Assembly: GCF_900172375.1 (NCBI RefSeq)
Contig: NZ_FWFS01000008.1
Location: forward strand, 174,345-238,344
Length of the DNA: 64,000 nt
Direction: 5' to 3'
Origin: Aquimixticola soesokkakensis
Lineage (GTDB): Bacteria; Pseudomonadota; Alphaproteobacteria; Rhodobacterales; Rhodobacteraceae
The notes beneath the pieces were generated by a model, which worked only from the letters and a program-made list of their open reading frames with translations, made no database searches and was not told where the DNA came from. Shown here piece by piece: positions 51,887-61,193 of this stretch (position 1 is the stretch's first letter; each line of letters opens with the position of its first letter). Both the position numbers and the translations under genes were made by a program.

Positions 51887-54350
51887 ACGTTTGCTGGAAA
51901 TGCATGGGGTGACCAAGCTGTTCCCCGGTGTGCGTGCTTTGAGCGACATCACTTTTGATGTCCGGGCCGGTGAAGTTCACGGGCTTGTGGGCGAGAACGG
52001 TGCCGGGAAATCGACGCTAATGGGCGTCGCTTCAGGTGCGCTGAAGGCCACGGAAGGTCGTGTGACCCTCTCAGGTCAGCACATGGACGGCGACCCCGAG
52101 CTGGCGCGCGATCTGGGTCTTGCCATCGTGCGGCAGGAACCCGCACTGATGCCGGATCTGTCGGTGGCGGAAAACCTCTACCTCGGCCTGCCCGAAAAAC
52201 TGCGGCCGTCTCTGTCCGGGTTGAATGACTGGGCGCGTGAGCTTTTGAAGCACTGGAGCAACGATGTCTCCATCGACCCGCGCGATCATGTGACCATGCT
52301 CAACCCCGAACAACGGTTCATCGTTGAGATCGTCAAGGCGCTGGAGTGTAAGCCAAAGGTTCTCGTGCTCGACGAGCCGACTGAACACCTCGCCGCCGAA
52401 GATGTGGCGCGTTTGTTCGAACGCGTCCGGGCTGTCACTGCACGCGGAGCCTCCGTTGTCTATATTTCCCACCGCATCCGCGAGGTGCAGGAGATCGCGG
52501 ATCGCCTGACCGTGCTGCGCGATGGTGAGGGGCAGGGGACCTTCGACGCCCGAGAGCTGTCCGAAGACCAGATCGTGTCCCTGATCGTCGGTGGTGATCT
52601 TGATCGCACCTTCCCGCCAAAGGCCGCCCCGGGCCACAAGCCGACCGTGCTGGCGACACAGGATTTCTCCGGTCCAGGCTTCTCTCAGGTCTCGCTTCAG
52701 GTGCGGGCGGGCGAAATTCTCGGCCTCGCCGGGATTGACGCGAACGGCCAGCGCGAATTCATGCGGGCCCTGGCGGGCATCTACCGCAGCGAAGGGCATG
52801 TGACGCTGACCGGCGAAGACGTGTCCATTCGGTCGAGCAAGGGGGCAAAACGTCTGGGCATCTCTTATGTGCCCGGGGATCGTCACCGCGAAGGGATTTT
52901 TCCCGAACTCACCGTGCGCGAGAATTTCTCGATCCGCAGCCCGCATGAAGACGTGCGTGGCGGGTTGATCAGCAACCGCGCGGAGCATGGCCGCACGGTC
53001 GAGGCGATCCGTCAGTTCGCGGTGAAAACGCCCGATGGTGAGACGCCGATTCAATCCCTGTCGGGCGGCAACCAGCAAAAGGTTGTGCTTTCCAGTGTTC
53101 TGGCCGCCAAACCAAAGGTGCTTTTGGTCGATGAACCGACGCAGGGTGTCGACGTTGGCGCGCGGGCCGAAATTTATAAGGTGATCCGCGAAACCGCCGC
53201 CGCAGGCGTGGCCGTGATCCTTGTGTCTTCCGACCAGCAAGAGGTCGCGGGGCTCAGCGATCACGTGGCGATTTTCTCACGGGGCCGTGTCGTGGATATG
53301 CTCTCCGGCGATCGCGTGACCGAGGACAACATCACCTCCGCCGTGCTGAAATCTACGCAAGAGCGGGACAAACACCACACAGCTGTGGGCGCGTTCTGGA
53401 AATGGGCGGCGGGTAATGCCGCACCGCTGATCATGGTGGCGGCGGCGATCCTGTTGCTGGGCACTGTCGCGGGGATTTGGAACCCGTTCTATGTCTCACC
53501 GCGGTCCTTGACCGGGATGATGACCTTCGCCGCCACATTGGCGCTGGTGGGCTACGGACAGCAGATATTGATGCTGGTCAGGGGGATCGATCTCTCTGTC
53601 GGCCCGGTCATGGGCCTGTCACAGGTCGTGGCCTCATTCTTCCTGCTTTCCGACCTCGGGACAATGAGTCAGCTTCCCGGCTGGGTCCTGATGATCGCGG
53701 TCGCGCTGGTCGTCGGCTTTGTGAACTGGCTCTTGGTCGAAGGTCTGCGGATGCACCCGATGGTGGCCACCCTCGCGACCTTCATGGCGGTTCAGGCGAT
53801 TTCGCTGATCCTGCGTCCGACACCGGGCGGCATGATCGACGGCGACATCATGATGGCGCTTTCGGCCAAGGTCGGCATTTTCCCCGTCACCTTCATCGCG
53901 GCGGTCATCGTGGCCTTCGTGCTCGAATACATGCTCTATCGGCGGCGGGTTGGCGTCTCTTTACGCGGCCTCGGCTCGCAACAGGAGGCGGCGCGCACCG
54001 CGGGCATCCACCCGAAACGCGTGCGGCTTCTGGCCTATATGGGGTGCTCCGTCTTTGCTGCGCTCGCGGCCATCACCATGATGGGCCAGATCGGCATTGG
54101 CGATCCGCGTGCCGGCCTGAGCTACACGCTGGGGTCCATCGCGGCCATCGTCATCGGCGGCGCGAGCCTCTTTGGCGGACGCGGCTCCTTTATCGGGGCG
54201 CTGCTCGGGGCGATCTTTATCGTTCAGGTGAATTCCGTGACCGTCTTCCTGCGTCTGAGCCAGGAATGGCAGCAATATCTTCTGGGCTTTCTCATCCTCG
54301 CCGCCGTGGCGCTCTATTCTAAGAGCCGGATGAAGGTGGTGCAGTCATGA
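51876..54350 (+). CDS. Fused sugar-type ABC ATPase (tandem NBD) and permease
   Basis: An 824-residue fusion with the same design as the gene at 25695. First NBD: Walker A GENGAGKST at residues 39-47, Walker B VLVLDEPTEHLA near 165. The expected LSGGQ-type signature reads LNPEQRFIVEI near 146, clearly degenerate. Second NBD: Walker-A-like GIDANGQRE near 290, signature SLSGGNQQK near 391, VDEPTQGVDVGA near 417. Permease part (about 515-824): VGYGQQILMLVRGIDLSVGP near 560 and IVIGGASLFGGRG near 764. ATG 51876 is chosen over GTG 51867 on spacing to GGTGA. The stop overlaps the next permease gene by ATGA. No binding protein gene adjoins. Confidence 0.92.
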   Translation: MSTERLLEMHGVTKLFPGVRALSDITFDVRAGEVHGLVGENGAGKSTLMGVASGALKATEGRVTLSGQHMDGDPELARDLGLAIVRQEPALMPDLSVAENLYLGLPEKLRPSLSGLNDWARELLKHWSNDVSIDPRDHVTMLNPEQRFIVEIVKALECKPKVLVLDEPTEHLAAEDVARLFERVRAVTARGASVVYISHRIREVQEIADRLTVLRDGEGQGTFDARELSEDQIVSLIVGGDLDRTFPPKAAPGHKPTVLATQDFSGPGFSQVSLQVRAGEILGLAGIDANGQREFMRALAGIYRSEGHVTLTGEDVSIRSSKGAKRLGISYVPGDRHREGIFPELTVRENFSIRSPHEDVRGGLISNRAEHGRTVEAIRQFAVKTPDGETPIQSLSGGNQQKVVLSSVLAAKPKVLLVDEPTQGVDVGARAEIYKVIRETAAAGVAVILVSSDQQEVAGLSDHVAIFSRGRVVDMLSGDRVTEDNITSAVLKSTQERDKHHTAVGAFWKWAAGNAAPLIMVAAAILLLGTVAGIWNPFYVSPRSLTGMMTFAATLALVGYGQQILMLVRGIDLSVGPVMGLSQVVASFFLLSDLGTMSQLPGWVLMIAVALVVGFVNWLLVEGLRMHPMVATLATFMAVQAISLILRPTPGGMIDGDIMMALSAKVGIFPVTFIAAVIVAFVLEYMLYRRRVGVSLRGLGSQQEAARTAGIHPKRVRLLAYMGCSVFAALAAITMMGQIGIGDPRAGLSYTLGSIAAIVIGGASLFGGRGSFIGALLGAIFIVQVNSVTVFLRLSQEWQQYLLGFLILAAVALYSKSRMKVVQS

Positions 54351-55348
54351 CCGACACAAGTTTTATGGGACAAAAGAACATGACCTCCGAGCGTGCCGGT
54401 TCGCGGCTGAAATCCACCCTGTTCAACGAGTTCTCCTGGATTTGGGGCGGGACAACTGCACTCTTCATCATTTGTGCCATTGTCGCGCCAGGCGTGGTGC
54501 GTCCGGCGGCGATCAGTTCGATGCTGCCCTTCGCCGCGATCCTCGCGATCACGGCGGTCGGGATGACCATCGTGATCCAGATGCGGGGTCTCGATATGTC
54601 GCTTCCGGGCGCCATGACCATCGCCGGGCTGTTGTTTGCCAAGATCGGTTTCATGACCGGATCGACGCTTTTGGCGGTGCCTTTGACGCTGGCCATCGCG
54701 ATTGGCATCGGCATCGTCAACGGGCTTTTGGTGGCAAAGGTCAACATCACCCCCATCGTGGTGACGCTGGCGACCAATGCGATCCTGTTGGGCGCGGTGC
54801 GCAGCGTGTCGGGCGGCAGCCCGATGTCGGCGCCGAAAGAGCTTGAGGCGTTCTCGCACAGCACTCTGTTGGGCGTGCCGATGACCCTCGTTTTGGCCGT
54901 TCTGTTCATCGTGGCGATCAGCGTGATCACCAAGCGCACGATTGCCGGGCGCCGCTTTGTCGCGGTCGGCGCCAATCCGGCGGCGGCGACGGCGGCGGGC
55001 ATCCCGGTGCTGCGCTATCAGGTCGCGACCTATGCGCTGGCCACTATGTGTTTCGCGGTCGCGGGGATGCTCTACACCGGCTTCATCGGCTCGGCCTCGC
55101 AAACGGCAGGCAATGACTATCTCCTGCCCGCGATTGCGGCGGTGGTTGTCGGCGGCACGCCCTTCTCGGGTGGGCGCGGCAGCGTGATCGCAAGCGGCGT
55201 CGCGGCGCTGTTCATCACGCTTCTGGGGCAGATGGTTCTGGCGCTTGGAGCAGGCACCTCTGTCCAGCTTCTGGTGCAGGCCTTGGCCATCATCGTGGCC
55301 GTTAGCGTGCGCTACCTTCCGGAGCTGTTCCAGGCCCTGCGCCGCTAA
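54347..55348 (+). CDS. Sugar-type ABC transporter permease (RbsC/BPD_transp_2 family)
   Basis: Inner-membrane permease of 333 residues with about 8-10 hydrophobic segments. Landmarks are AVGMTIVIQMRGLDMSLPGA near residue 67, GRRFVAVGANPAAATAAGIP near 201, and AVVVGGTPFSGGRG near 264. The four-base ATGA overlap with the ATPase-permease fusion indicates fixed stoichiometry, so the pair should form a heterodimeric pore. Binding protein must be supplied in trans, with the orphan receptors at 39018 or 18905 as candidates. A strong terminator follows. Confidence 0.92.
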   Translation: MTDTSFMGQKNMTSERAGSRLKSTLFNEFSWIWGGTTALFIICAIVAPGVVRPAAISSMLPFAAILAITAVGMTIVIQMRGLDMSLPGAMTIAGLLFAKIGFMTGSTLLAVPLTLAIAIGIGIVNGLLVAKVNITPIVVTLATNAILLGAVRSVSGGSPMSAPKELEAFSHSTLLGVPMTLVLAVLFIVAISVITKRTIAGRRFVAVGANPAAATAAGIPVLRYQVATYALATMCFAVAGMLYTGFIGSASQTAGNDYLLPAIAAVVVGGTPFSGGRGSVIASGVAALFITLLGQMVLALGAGTSVQLLVQALAIIVAVSVRYLPELFQALRR

Positions 55349-55354
55349 AATTTT

Positions 55355-55398
55355 CCGCGCCCGAAGACACTTGGTCTGTGGGCGCGGTTTTTATTTTT
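55355..55398 (+). terminator. Rho-independent terminator after ABC permease
   Basis: Perfect 8-bp stem CCGCGCCC / GGGCGCGG with a 17-nt loop, then TTTTTATTTTT. Confidence 0.88.
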
Positions 55399-55490
55399 GA
55401 TGCGGTTGAGGCAAGGCGTGAACGCTGTGTCTCCCGTGGTTTCAGGCGAGACATGTCGCCAGTGACCGATCCTAAAAGGAGCTTTTTGCC

Positions 55491-56168
55491 ATGATTTCCA
55501 TCATGACCTTGATGAAAACCAATTCCGAACTTACGGATGATATTATGACCGAAGCCGCGCCGGATATGGCGCAGCCCATCGACCCGAACGGCCCCGTGCT
55601 TGGGCGTGTGTTCAACCGGGTGTCGGATCGGTCTCAAAAGGGCATCACCTACGCGCGCAGCGATATTGAATTCGATGCGATTGGACAGTTTTTCTGCCGT
55701 GACATTTCCTCCGGCATGACGGCCGCGGGCGAAGGTGTCCTGGATATGACCATGGGCGTGCCCGGCGATGTTGTGGATGCGGTCGATCTCATCCTCTGCC
55801 TTCAGAATACCGTCGTCGAGCCGCCCAAGGACGGGTCGTGCCTCAAGCGCATGTCGATCCTGCGCAAACGCCCGGATGTGTCTGCGGAGTTCTTTCAGGA
55901 GCAATGGTTCGAGTTGCATGCCATTCTGGTCAAACGCCTGCCGGGGCTGAAAGGATATCGTCAGAACCTCGTGCTGGACGGTCCGCGCAACGCGCAAGGC
56001 GAGATGATGGTCGATGGCATGGTGGAACTGTGGTTCGAGGACGGGGCGGCCATTGATGCGGCTTTCGGGTCCGACATCGGCAATACGACGATGATGCATG
56101 CCAAGGAATTCATTGCGGAAATCTCGACCTTCCTCGTTGAGCCACACTGTGTGAGAGGCCTGTCCTGA
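55491..56168 (+). CDS. EthD-like tandem protein
   Basis: A 225-residue protein related to the gene at 22138. The second EthD-type repeat is clear (CLKRMSILRKRPDVSAEFF, EQWFELHAILVKRLPGLKGYRQN, MVDGMVELWFED, about residues 118-215). The first repeat (about 5-105) is diverged and lacks the HxxxH-type helix seen in the 22138 protein. The N-terminal codons to about residue 18 may be extra, since Met19 (55545) is another candidate start; AGGAGC lies ahead of 55491. It begins a new transcription unit after the ABC terminator, with the TSUP and LLM genes downstream. Function unknown. Confidence 0.65.
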   Translation: MISIMTLMKTNSELTDDIMTEAAPDMAQPIDPNGPVLGRVFNRVSDRSQKGITYARSDIEFDAIGQFFCRDISSGMTAAGEGVLDMTMGVPGDVVDAVDLILCLQNTVVEPPKDGSCLKRMSILRKRPDVSAEFFQEQWFELHAILVKRLPGLKGYRQNLVLDGPRNAQGEMMVDGMVELWFEDGAAIDAAFGSDIGNTTMMHAKEFIAEISTFLVEPHCVRGLS

Positions 56169-56195
56169 CGCGGTTCGCGTGAGGATGTTAAAAAC

Positions 56196-56963
56196 ATGAC
56201 TCCTGATCTGACTTTCCTGATCGTGCTGACGATCTCCGTCACCATCCTTGGCCTGTCCAAGGGCGGTTTTGCCGGTATCGGCATGGTCAGCACGCCCTTG
56301 GTCGCGGCCTTTAGCGATCCTTTGACGGCGGTGGCGCTCATGCTGCCGATCATGATCGTGCAGGATGTTGTGGCGGTCTATCTCTACCGCTTCGAATTCG
56401 ACAAATCGCTGCTGATCAAGATGATCCCCGGCGGTGTCCTCGGGGTTTTTGCAGCCTATCTTTTGGCCTCGAGCGTGCCGGAATGGGTGATCAAGGCGGC
56501 CTTGGGCGGGGTTTCCCTGTTGTTCTCGATCTGGCAAGCGGTGCTGATGGCGCGGGGAATGCCTGAGATTCCGGCCAAGCCGCGTCACGACACTCTGCTG
56601 GGTGTGGCGGCAGGCGCTGCAGGCGGGTTTGCCAGCGCCATCGCCCACGTCGGTTCGCCGCCGTTTCAGATCTACGTCATGCCCAAACACCTGCGCAAAG
56701 AGATCTATGTCGGCACCAGCGTGATGTTCTTTGCCGCGCTCAATTTGATGAAACTGCCGAGTTTTGCCGCACTTGGGTTCTACAACCGCGAGACCGTGCA
56801 TCTCAGCCTGTTCTTCATCCCGCTGGCCGTCGTCTCAAGCTGGGCCGGATCGCGGCTGGTGCGCTATGTCGATCCGCGTGCCTTCAATCTGATCATCACT
56901 CTGATCCTGTTCTTCGTCAGTTTTGTGCTGATCTGGCAGGCCTATATCGACGCCGTCGCCTGA
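56196..56963 (+). CDS. TauE/SafE (TSUP) family membrane permease
   Basis: A 255-residue inner-membrane protein with about 8 hydrophobic segments. TSUP features are the first-segment [19 protein letters not shown] near residue 20 and the mirrored [23 protein letters not shown] near 145. Family members export or import sulfite, sulfonates or small organic anions. It lies 27 bp after the EthD-like gene and 46 bp before an LLM flavoenzyme gene. An efflux role for an organic acid intermediate is possible, but the substrate cannot be predicted. Confidence 0.85.
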   Translation: MTPDLTFLIVLTISVTILGLSKGGFAGIGMVSTPLVAAFSDPLTAVALMLPIMIVQDVVAVYLYRFEFDKSLLIKMIPGGVLGVFAAYLLASSVPEWVIKAALGGVSLLFSIWQAVLMARGMPEIPAKPRHDTLLGVAAGAAGGFASAIAHVGSPPFQIYVMPKHLRKEIYVGTSVMFFAALNLMKLPSFAALGFYNRETVHLSLFFIPLAVVSSWAGSRLVRYVDPRAFNLIITLILFFVSFVLIWQAYIDAVA

Positions 56964-57009
56964 TCCAGGCAGATTGCATAGAGAGTCTACAAACTTTAGG
57001 ACATCCATT

Positions 57010-57996
57010 ATGAAACGCTACTCGCTCCTCGATCTTGCCCCCGTTGCCGAAGGCCATGGTGTCGATGAGGCGCTAGCCAATTGTGTCTCTCTGGCGGTGG
57101 CGGCGGAACAGGCCGGGTATCACCGTTATTGGGTGGCCGAGCATCACAATATGATCGGCATCGCCAGCTCCGCCACCGCCGTCTTGATCGGCCAGATCGC
57201 GGCGGCGACCAAAGAGATGCGGGTCGGCGCAGGCGGCATCATGTTGCCCAACCACGCGCCCTTGATGGTGGCCGAACAGTTCGGCACGCTGTCTTTGATG
57301 CACAAGGGTCGGATCGATTTGGGCCTTGGCCGGGCGCCGGGCACGGATATGTCGACCGCCCGCGCGCTGCGCCGGAACATGCAACAGGGCGACACGTTTC
57401 CGCATGATGTGCAGGAGTTGATCGCCTATCTCGGCGATGTGCCCGAGGGCGCGCCGGTGCGGGCCATTCCCGGCATGGGCACCCATGTGCCGGTGTGGAT
57501 TTTGGGATCGAGCCTTTATGGCGCGCAGCTTGCGGCGCATTTCGGCCTGCCTTACGCGTTTGCGTCGCATTTCGCGCCGGATATGTTGGAGGAGGCGCTG
57601 CACGTCTATCGGACCGCCTTCCAGCCGTCAGACAGTTTGGCCGAACCCTATGCGGTGATGGCCGCCAGCGTCTGTGCCGCCGAGAGCGATGAGGAGGCGG
57701 CCTATCTGCGCACCTCACAGCTTCAGGCCTTCGCCAATATCGTGACCAACAACCGGGGCAAATTGCCAAAACCTTCGCTCGAAGCCGTGGCCAAGATGCC
57801 CTATCCGGTGCGCGCGCAGGTGGACCGCATGCTGAGCTGTGCCGCCGTCGGTGGGCCTGAGACGCTTGCGACGCAGATCTCGGCACTGATCGCCCGGTAT
57901 CAGCCCGATGAGCTGATGGTGACGGGGATGATCCACGACCAGACCGCGCGCATCCGCTCTTTCGAGATCGCGGCGGAGGTCATGCGCGGGCTTTGA
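57010..57996 (+). CDS. LLM class flavin-dependent oxidoreductase (YhbW-like)
   Basis: Luciferase-like monooxygenase of 328 residues. Landmarks are [20 protein letters not shown] near residue 33, [21 protein letters not shown] near 75, [15 protein letters not shown] near 101, and VPVWILGSS near 161. This subgroup (LuxA-like FMN oxidoreductases) includes many uncharacterised members. The ATG at 57010 opens directly on the [12 protein letters not shown] motif typical of the group; in-frame codons to 56974 are rejected. It ends the EthD-TSUP-LLM unit and is convergent with the LysR gene. Confidence 0.9.
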   Translation: MKRYSLLDLAPVAEGHGVDEALANCVSLAVAAEQAGYHRYWVAEHHNMIGIASSATAVLIGQIAAATKEMRVGAGGIMLPNHAPLMVAEQFGTLSLMHKGRIDLGLGRAPGTDMSTARALRRNMQQGDTFPHDVQELIAYLGDVPEGAPVRAIPGMGTHVPVWILGSSLYGAQLAAHFGLPYAFASHFAPDMLEEALHVYRTAFQPSDSLAEPYAVMAASVCAAESDEEAAYLRTSQLQAFANIVTNNRGKLPKPSLEAVAKMPYPVRAQVDRMLSCAAVGGPETLATQISALIARYQPDELMVTGMIHDQTARIRSFEIAAEVMRGL

Positions 57997-58063
57997 TGGC
58001 CCCTGACACTGGTCCATGAAGAGGGATAGGATACCCGTAGATGGAGGATCAGTGAAGGGTCCG

Positions 58064-58990
58064 CTACAACCAATATCCTGCATCCGTCCGCGCGGCATCG
58101 GCAACCAACGCATCAATCAGAGCACGCTGAGCGGGTTTGAGATAGCGTGAGCCTGGCCAGACGACGTGGATCGGCATTTCCGCCCCTGAAAATGTTTCCA
58201 GCACCGGAACCAGAGCGCCGGTGCTGAGTGCGCTGCTGACCAGCCAGGTTGGCAGTTGCGACAGGCCTGCACCCGCCAGCGTTGCCTCCAGCATCGCGTC
58301 ACCATCGCTGAATTCATGACGTGCCCGGATCAGCTGGGCGGTCAATGTGCCATCGGGCTGACGCAGCAGCCACGACGCGGGCACGGCTTTGCGCCGGGTG
58401 CCGATGATGCAATCCCGCTCCGTCAGCTCGGCGGCGGTTTGCGGCGCTCCGTGCCGGGCGAGGTAGGCTGGGCTGGCACAGATCACCAGCCGTTGCCGCC
58501 CCAGTCGACGCGCCACGAGGTCGGCGTCATCGCTTAGCGCCCCGATCCGCACCACGAGGTCCACGCCCGCGTCGATCAGATTGATCCGCCGCTCGGTAAA
58601 GCTGACCGCGAGGTCGAGCGCGGGATGCGCCTGCGCCAGTTGCATGAGGACAGGCATCACATGCCGCCGTCCGAAGGCCGCAGGCAAGTGGATGTTCAGC
58701 CGGCCAGAAATCCGCCCGCTGCCCTCTGTGACCGAATGCTCCAGTCCCTCGACGTCGGATAGAATTGTCTCCCAGCCATCGAAATAGCGCTGCCCCTCCG
58801 TCGTCAGGGACAGCCGCCGCGTGGTGCGATGCAACAGTTGCGTGCCGAGCCGCGCCTCCAGCCGCGAGACGCTTTTGCCCACGGCCGACCCGGTGAGGCC
58901 CAGCACGAGGCCTGCGGCGGTAAAGGAGCCGCTGCGCACGACTTCTACAAACTCGCGCACCCCGGCAAAGGGATCATCAGCATCACGCAT
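58064..58990 (-). CDS. LysR-family transcriptional regulator
   Basis: A 308-residue LTTR. The N-terminal winged helix (residues ~7-65) contains FVEVVRSGSFTAAGLVLGLTGSAVGKSVSRLEARLG, and LHRTTRRLSLTTEGQRY follows. The C-terminal co-inducer domain starts near residue 93. It belongs to the group close to transcriptional regulators of NAD(P)H-dependent reductases. It is divergent from the LLM gene at 59081; the 90-bp gap holds a loose GAATGA-N16-TCATTC dyad (59012-59039). The five-gene operon at 59081-63570 is its likely target. Confidence 0.93.
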   Translation of the reverse strand: MRDADDPFAGVREFVEVVRSGSFTAAGLVLGLTGSAVGKSVSRLEARLGTQLLHRTTRRLSLTTEGQRYFDGWETILSDVEGLEHSVTEGSGRISGRLNIHLPAAFGRRHVMPVLMQLAQAHPALDLAVSFTERRINLIDAGVDLVVRIGALSDDADLVARRLGRQRLVICASPAYLARHGAPQTAAELTERDCIIGTRRKAVPASWLLRQPDGTLTAQLIRARHEFSDGDAMLEATLAGAGLSQLPTWLVSSALSTGALVPVLETFSGAEMPIHVVWPGSRYLKPAQRALIDALVADAARTDAGYWL

Positions 58991-59080
58991 TATGGAATCT
59001 CAGGACGGAATGAATGAAATTAAAAGCATATTATCATTCGCGAAGAGATCAATAGATTGCGGGTCTGAAAGGAAGGCCCG

Positions 59081-60073
59081 ATGACACACCACAGCCTGCA
59101 CACCGCAGACACTGCCACCGCGACGGCCCGCCACGCCGGGTTCCAGCGCCTGTTTGCGCCTGGCGAGATGACGCTCGGCCTGATCATGCCGCTTGAGACC
59201 TATCCGACCGTCGGAGTTCCGACAATGGCGGCGCATCTCGATCTCGCCCGCCATGCGGAAGACATCGGGATTTCCGCACTTTGGATGCGCGACATTCCCT
59301 TTTTCGATCCACAATATGGCGACGCGGGGCAGGTGTTCGAGCCCTTGACCTATATCGCCGTGCTGCTCAGCGTGACCCGAAAGATCGCGCTTGGCACCGC
59401 CGGGATCGTCCTGCCGTTTCGGGACCCGAATCTGCTGGCGCGTCAGGTCGCGAGCCTCGATCAGCTGTCGGGCGGGCGGATGCTGGCCGGGCTGTCCTCC
59501 GGTGACCGGCCAAAGGAGTACCCGCTCTTCGACATCGACTTTGACAGGCGGGCAGAGCGGTTCCGCGAGGCCTATGATTTGTACCGCCAGTTCACCGAAA
59601 CCCCTGCGCCAGCCTATGAGACAGAGCGTTTTGGCGCTTCTCCCGGTGGGTTCGACGTGTTGCCGAAACCCCCGCTGGGGCGGACGCCAGCCCTCGCCAT
59701 TGGCCGCGCCGGGCAGGGCGTCGATTGGATCGGCGCCCAGATGGAAGGTCTCATCGTGCCGAGCCCTTCTGAGCCGGATTTGCCACAGGCGGTCGCCGAT
59801 TGGCGCGCGGCCAGCGGTGATGCGTTCAAACCCTATGGCATCGCGGGGTTCCTGCACCTGTCCTCTGATCGGGACCGTCCCTTCGAGCGGGTCCGTGCCG
59901 GGTTCAAGACCGGCAGTAAGGGTCTCGCTGATTTCATGGAGCGCGCCCGCGACGCCGGTGTGAACCACATCGCGCTCAACCCGCGCTTCACCACCCGCCC
60001 CATGACCGACGTGCTGGCCGATCTTGAACGCGACGTGCTGCCACGCTTCCCCTCCCTGATGGAAAGGACCTGA
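59081..60073 (+). CDS. LLM class flavin-dependent oxidoreductase
   Basis: Luciferase-like flavoenzyme of 330 residues. Landmarks are MTLGLIMPLETYPTVGVPTM near residue 30, ALWMRDIPFFDP near 66, IALGTAGIVLPFRDPNLLA near 105, GGRMLAGLSSGDRP near 131, and ALAIGRAGQGVDWI near 205. It is a paralogue of the gene at 61682 (shared GDRP-EYP motif) and different from that at 57010. First gene of the LysR-divergent operon, it starts at ATG 59081 after GAAAGGAAGG and is followed by an OYE gene 1 bp later. The substrate is unknown. Confidence 0.9.
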   Translation: MTHHSLHTADTATATARHAGFQRLFAPGEMTLGLIMPLETYPTVGVPTMAAHLDLARHAEDIGISALWMRDIPFFDPQYGDAGQVFEPLTYIAVLLSVTRKIALGTAGIVLPFRDPNLLARQVASLDQLSGGRMLAGLSSGDRPKEYPLFDIDFDRRAERFREAYDLYRQFTETPAPAYETERFGASPGGFDVLPKPPLGRTPALAIGRAGQGVDWIGAQMEGLIVPSPSEPDLPQAVADWRAASGDAFKPYGIAGFLHLSSDRDRPFERVRAGFKTGSKGLADFMERARDAGVNHIALNPRFTTRPMTDVLADLERDVLPRFPSLMERT

Positions 60074-60074
60074 G

Positions 60075-61193
60075 ATGTCCCAACTTTTTACCCCTTACGA
60101 TCTCGCGGGGCTGACCCTGCCGAACCGCGTCGTCATGGCGCCGATGACCCGCTCCCGCGCGATGACCGGCGTGCCGGATGAGCAAACAGCGCTCTACTAT
60201 GCGCAACGCGCCAGTGCCGGGCTATTGATCACCGAAGGCGCACCCGTCAGCCAAGAAGGTAACGGCTATCTCTACACCCCTGGCATCTACACGGATGAGC
60301 AAGAGGCCGGTTGGGCCAAAGTCACCAAGGCGGTGCATGATCGTGGCGGGCGTATCTTTGTGCAGCTTTGGCATGTCGGCCGTGTGTCGCATGTTTCCCT
60401 GCAGCCGGGCGCGGCCGCGCCGGTATCGGCCAGCGCGCAGCGTGGCGAAGGGGCGTTCTCCTTTGCCATCGGCCCAGACGGCGCGCCGGGGCAGCAGCCC
60501 GCCTCCACACCCCGCGCGCTGGAGACCGAAGAGGTCGCGCGTGTCACTGCCGATTTCGTGGCCGCCGCCAAACGCGCAATCCGCGCGGGCTTTGACGGCG
60601 TCGAAATTCACGGCGCCAACAGCTACCTGTTCGAACAGTTCTTGAACGCAGGCTCCAACCAGCGCGAGGACCGTTACGGCGGCAGCATCGAGAACCGGAT
60701 GCGATTTCTGCTAGAGACCATCGACGCCGTGGCCGCCGAGATCGGTATGAACCGCACCGGCGTTCGCATTTCTCCGTTCGGGCGATTGTCCGGGATGTCG
60801 GCCTTTGAGGGCGAGGCAGAGACGTGGCTCGCCGTGGCCGAGGCGCTGGAAGATCGCCAACCGGCCTATGTCCACCTGAGCGATCAGTTGAGCATCGGGG
60901 GCGAAGCAATGCCCGCAGGCTTTCCTTCGCAGTTCTGCAAGACCTTCACCGGCACGTTGATCGCGGCAGGCGGCTTTACGCAAGAAACCGGCGAACAGGC
61001 ACTGAAGGACGGCGCTCTCGACCTCATCGCCTTTGGCAAACCCTTTATCGCCAATCCCGATCTGGTGGAGCGGATGCAGAACGGCTGGCCGATCAACATT
61101 GCCCCGCGCGACGCCTTCTACGGTGGCACAGGGACCGCCGGTTACACAGATTTCCCGACATGGGACCAAGAGAGAGACGAAACCAATGAATGA
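60075..61193 (+). CDS. Old Yellow Enzyme family ene-reductase (NemA-like)
   Basis: FMN-dependent ene-reductase of 372 residues. Landmarks are LFTPYDLAGLTLPNRVVMAPM at the N-terminus, VQLWHVGRVSH near residue 96, EIHGANSYLFEQF near 179 with the substrate-anion-binding histidine and asparagine, and LIAFGKPFIANPDLVERM near 321. It is similar in type to the gene at 29103. The 3' end overlaps a SnoaL-like gene by 8 bp, so the OYE-SnoaL pairing at 29103/30300 recurs here. Confidence 0.93.
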   Translation: MSQLFTPYDLAGLTLPNRVVMAPMTRSRAMTGVPDEQTALYYAQRASAGLLITEGAPVSQEGNGYLYTPGIYTDEQEAGWAKVTKAVHDRGGRIFVQLWHVGRVSHVSLQPGAAAPVSASAQRGEGAFSFAIGPDGAPGQQPASTPRALETEEVARVTADFVAAAKRAIRAGFDGVEIHGANSYLFEQFLNAGSNQREDRYGGSIENRMRFLLETIDAVAAEIGMNRTGVRISPFGRLSGMSAFEGEAETWLAVAEALEDRQPAYVHLSDQLSIGGEAMPAGFPSQFCKTFTGTLIAAGGFTQETGEQALKDGALDLIAFGKPFIANPDLVERMQNGWPINIAPRDAFYGGTGTAGYTDFPTWDQERDETNE

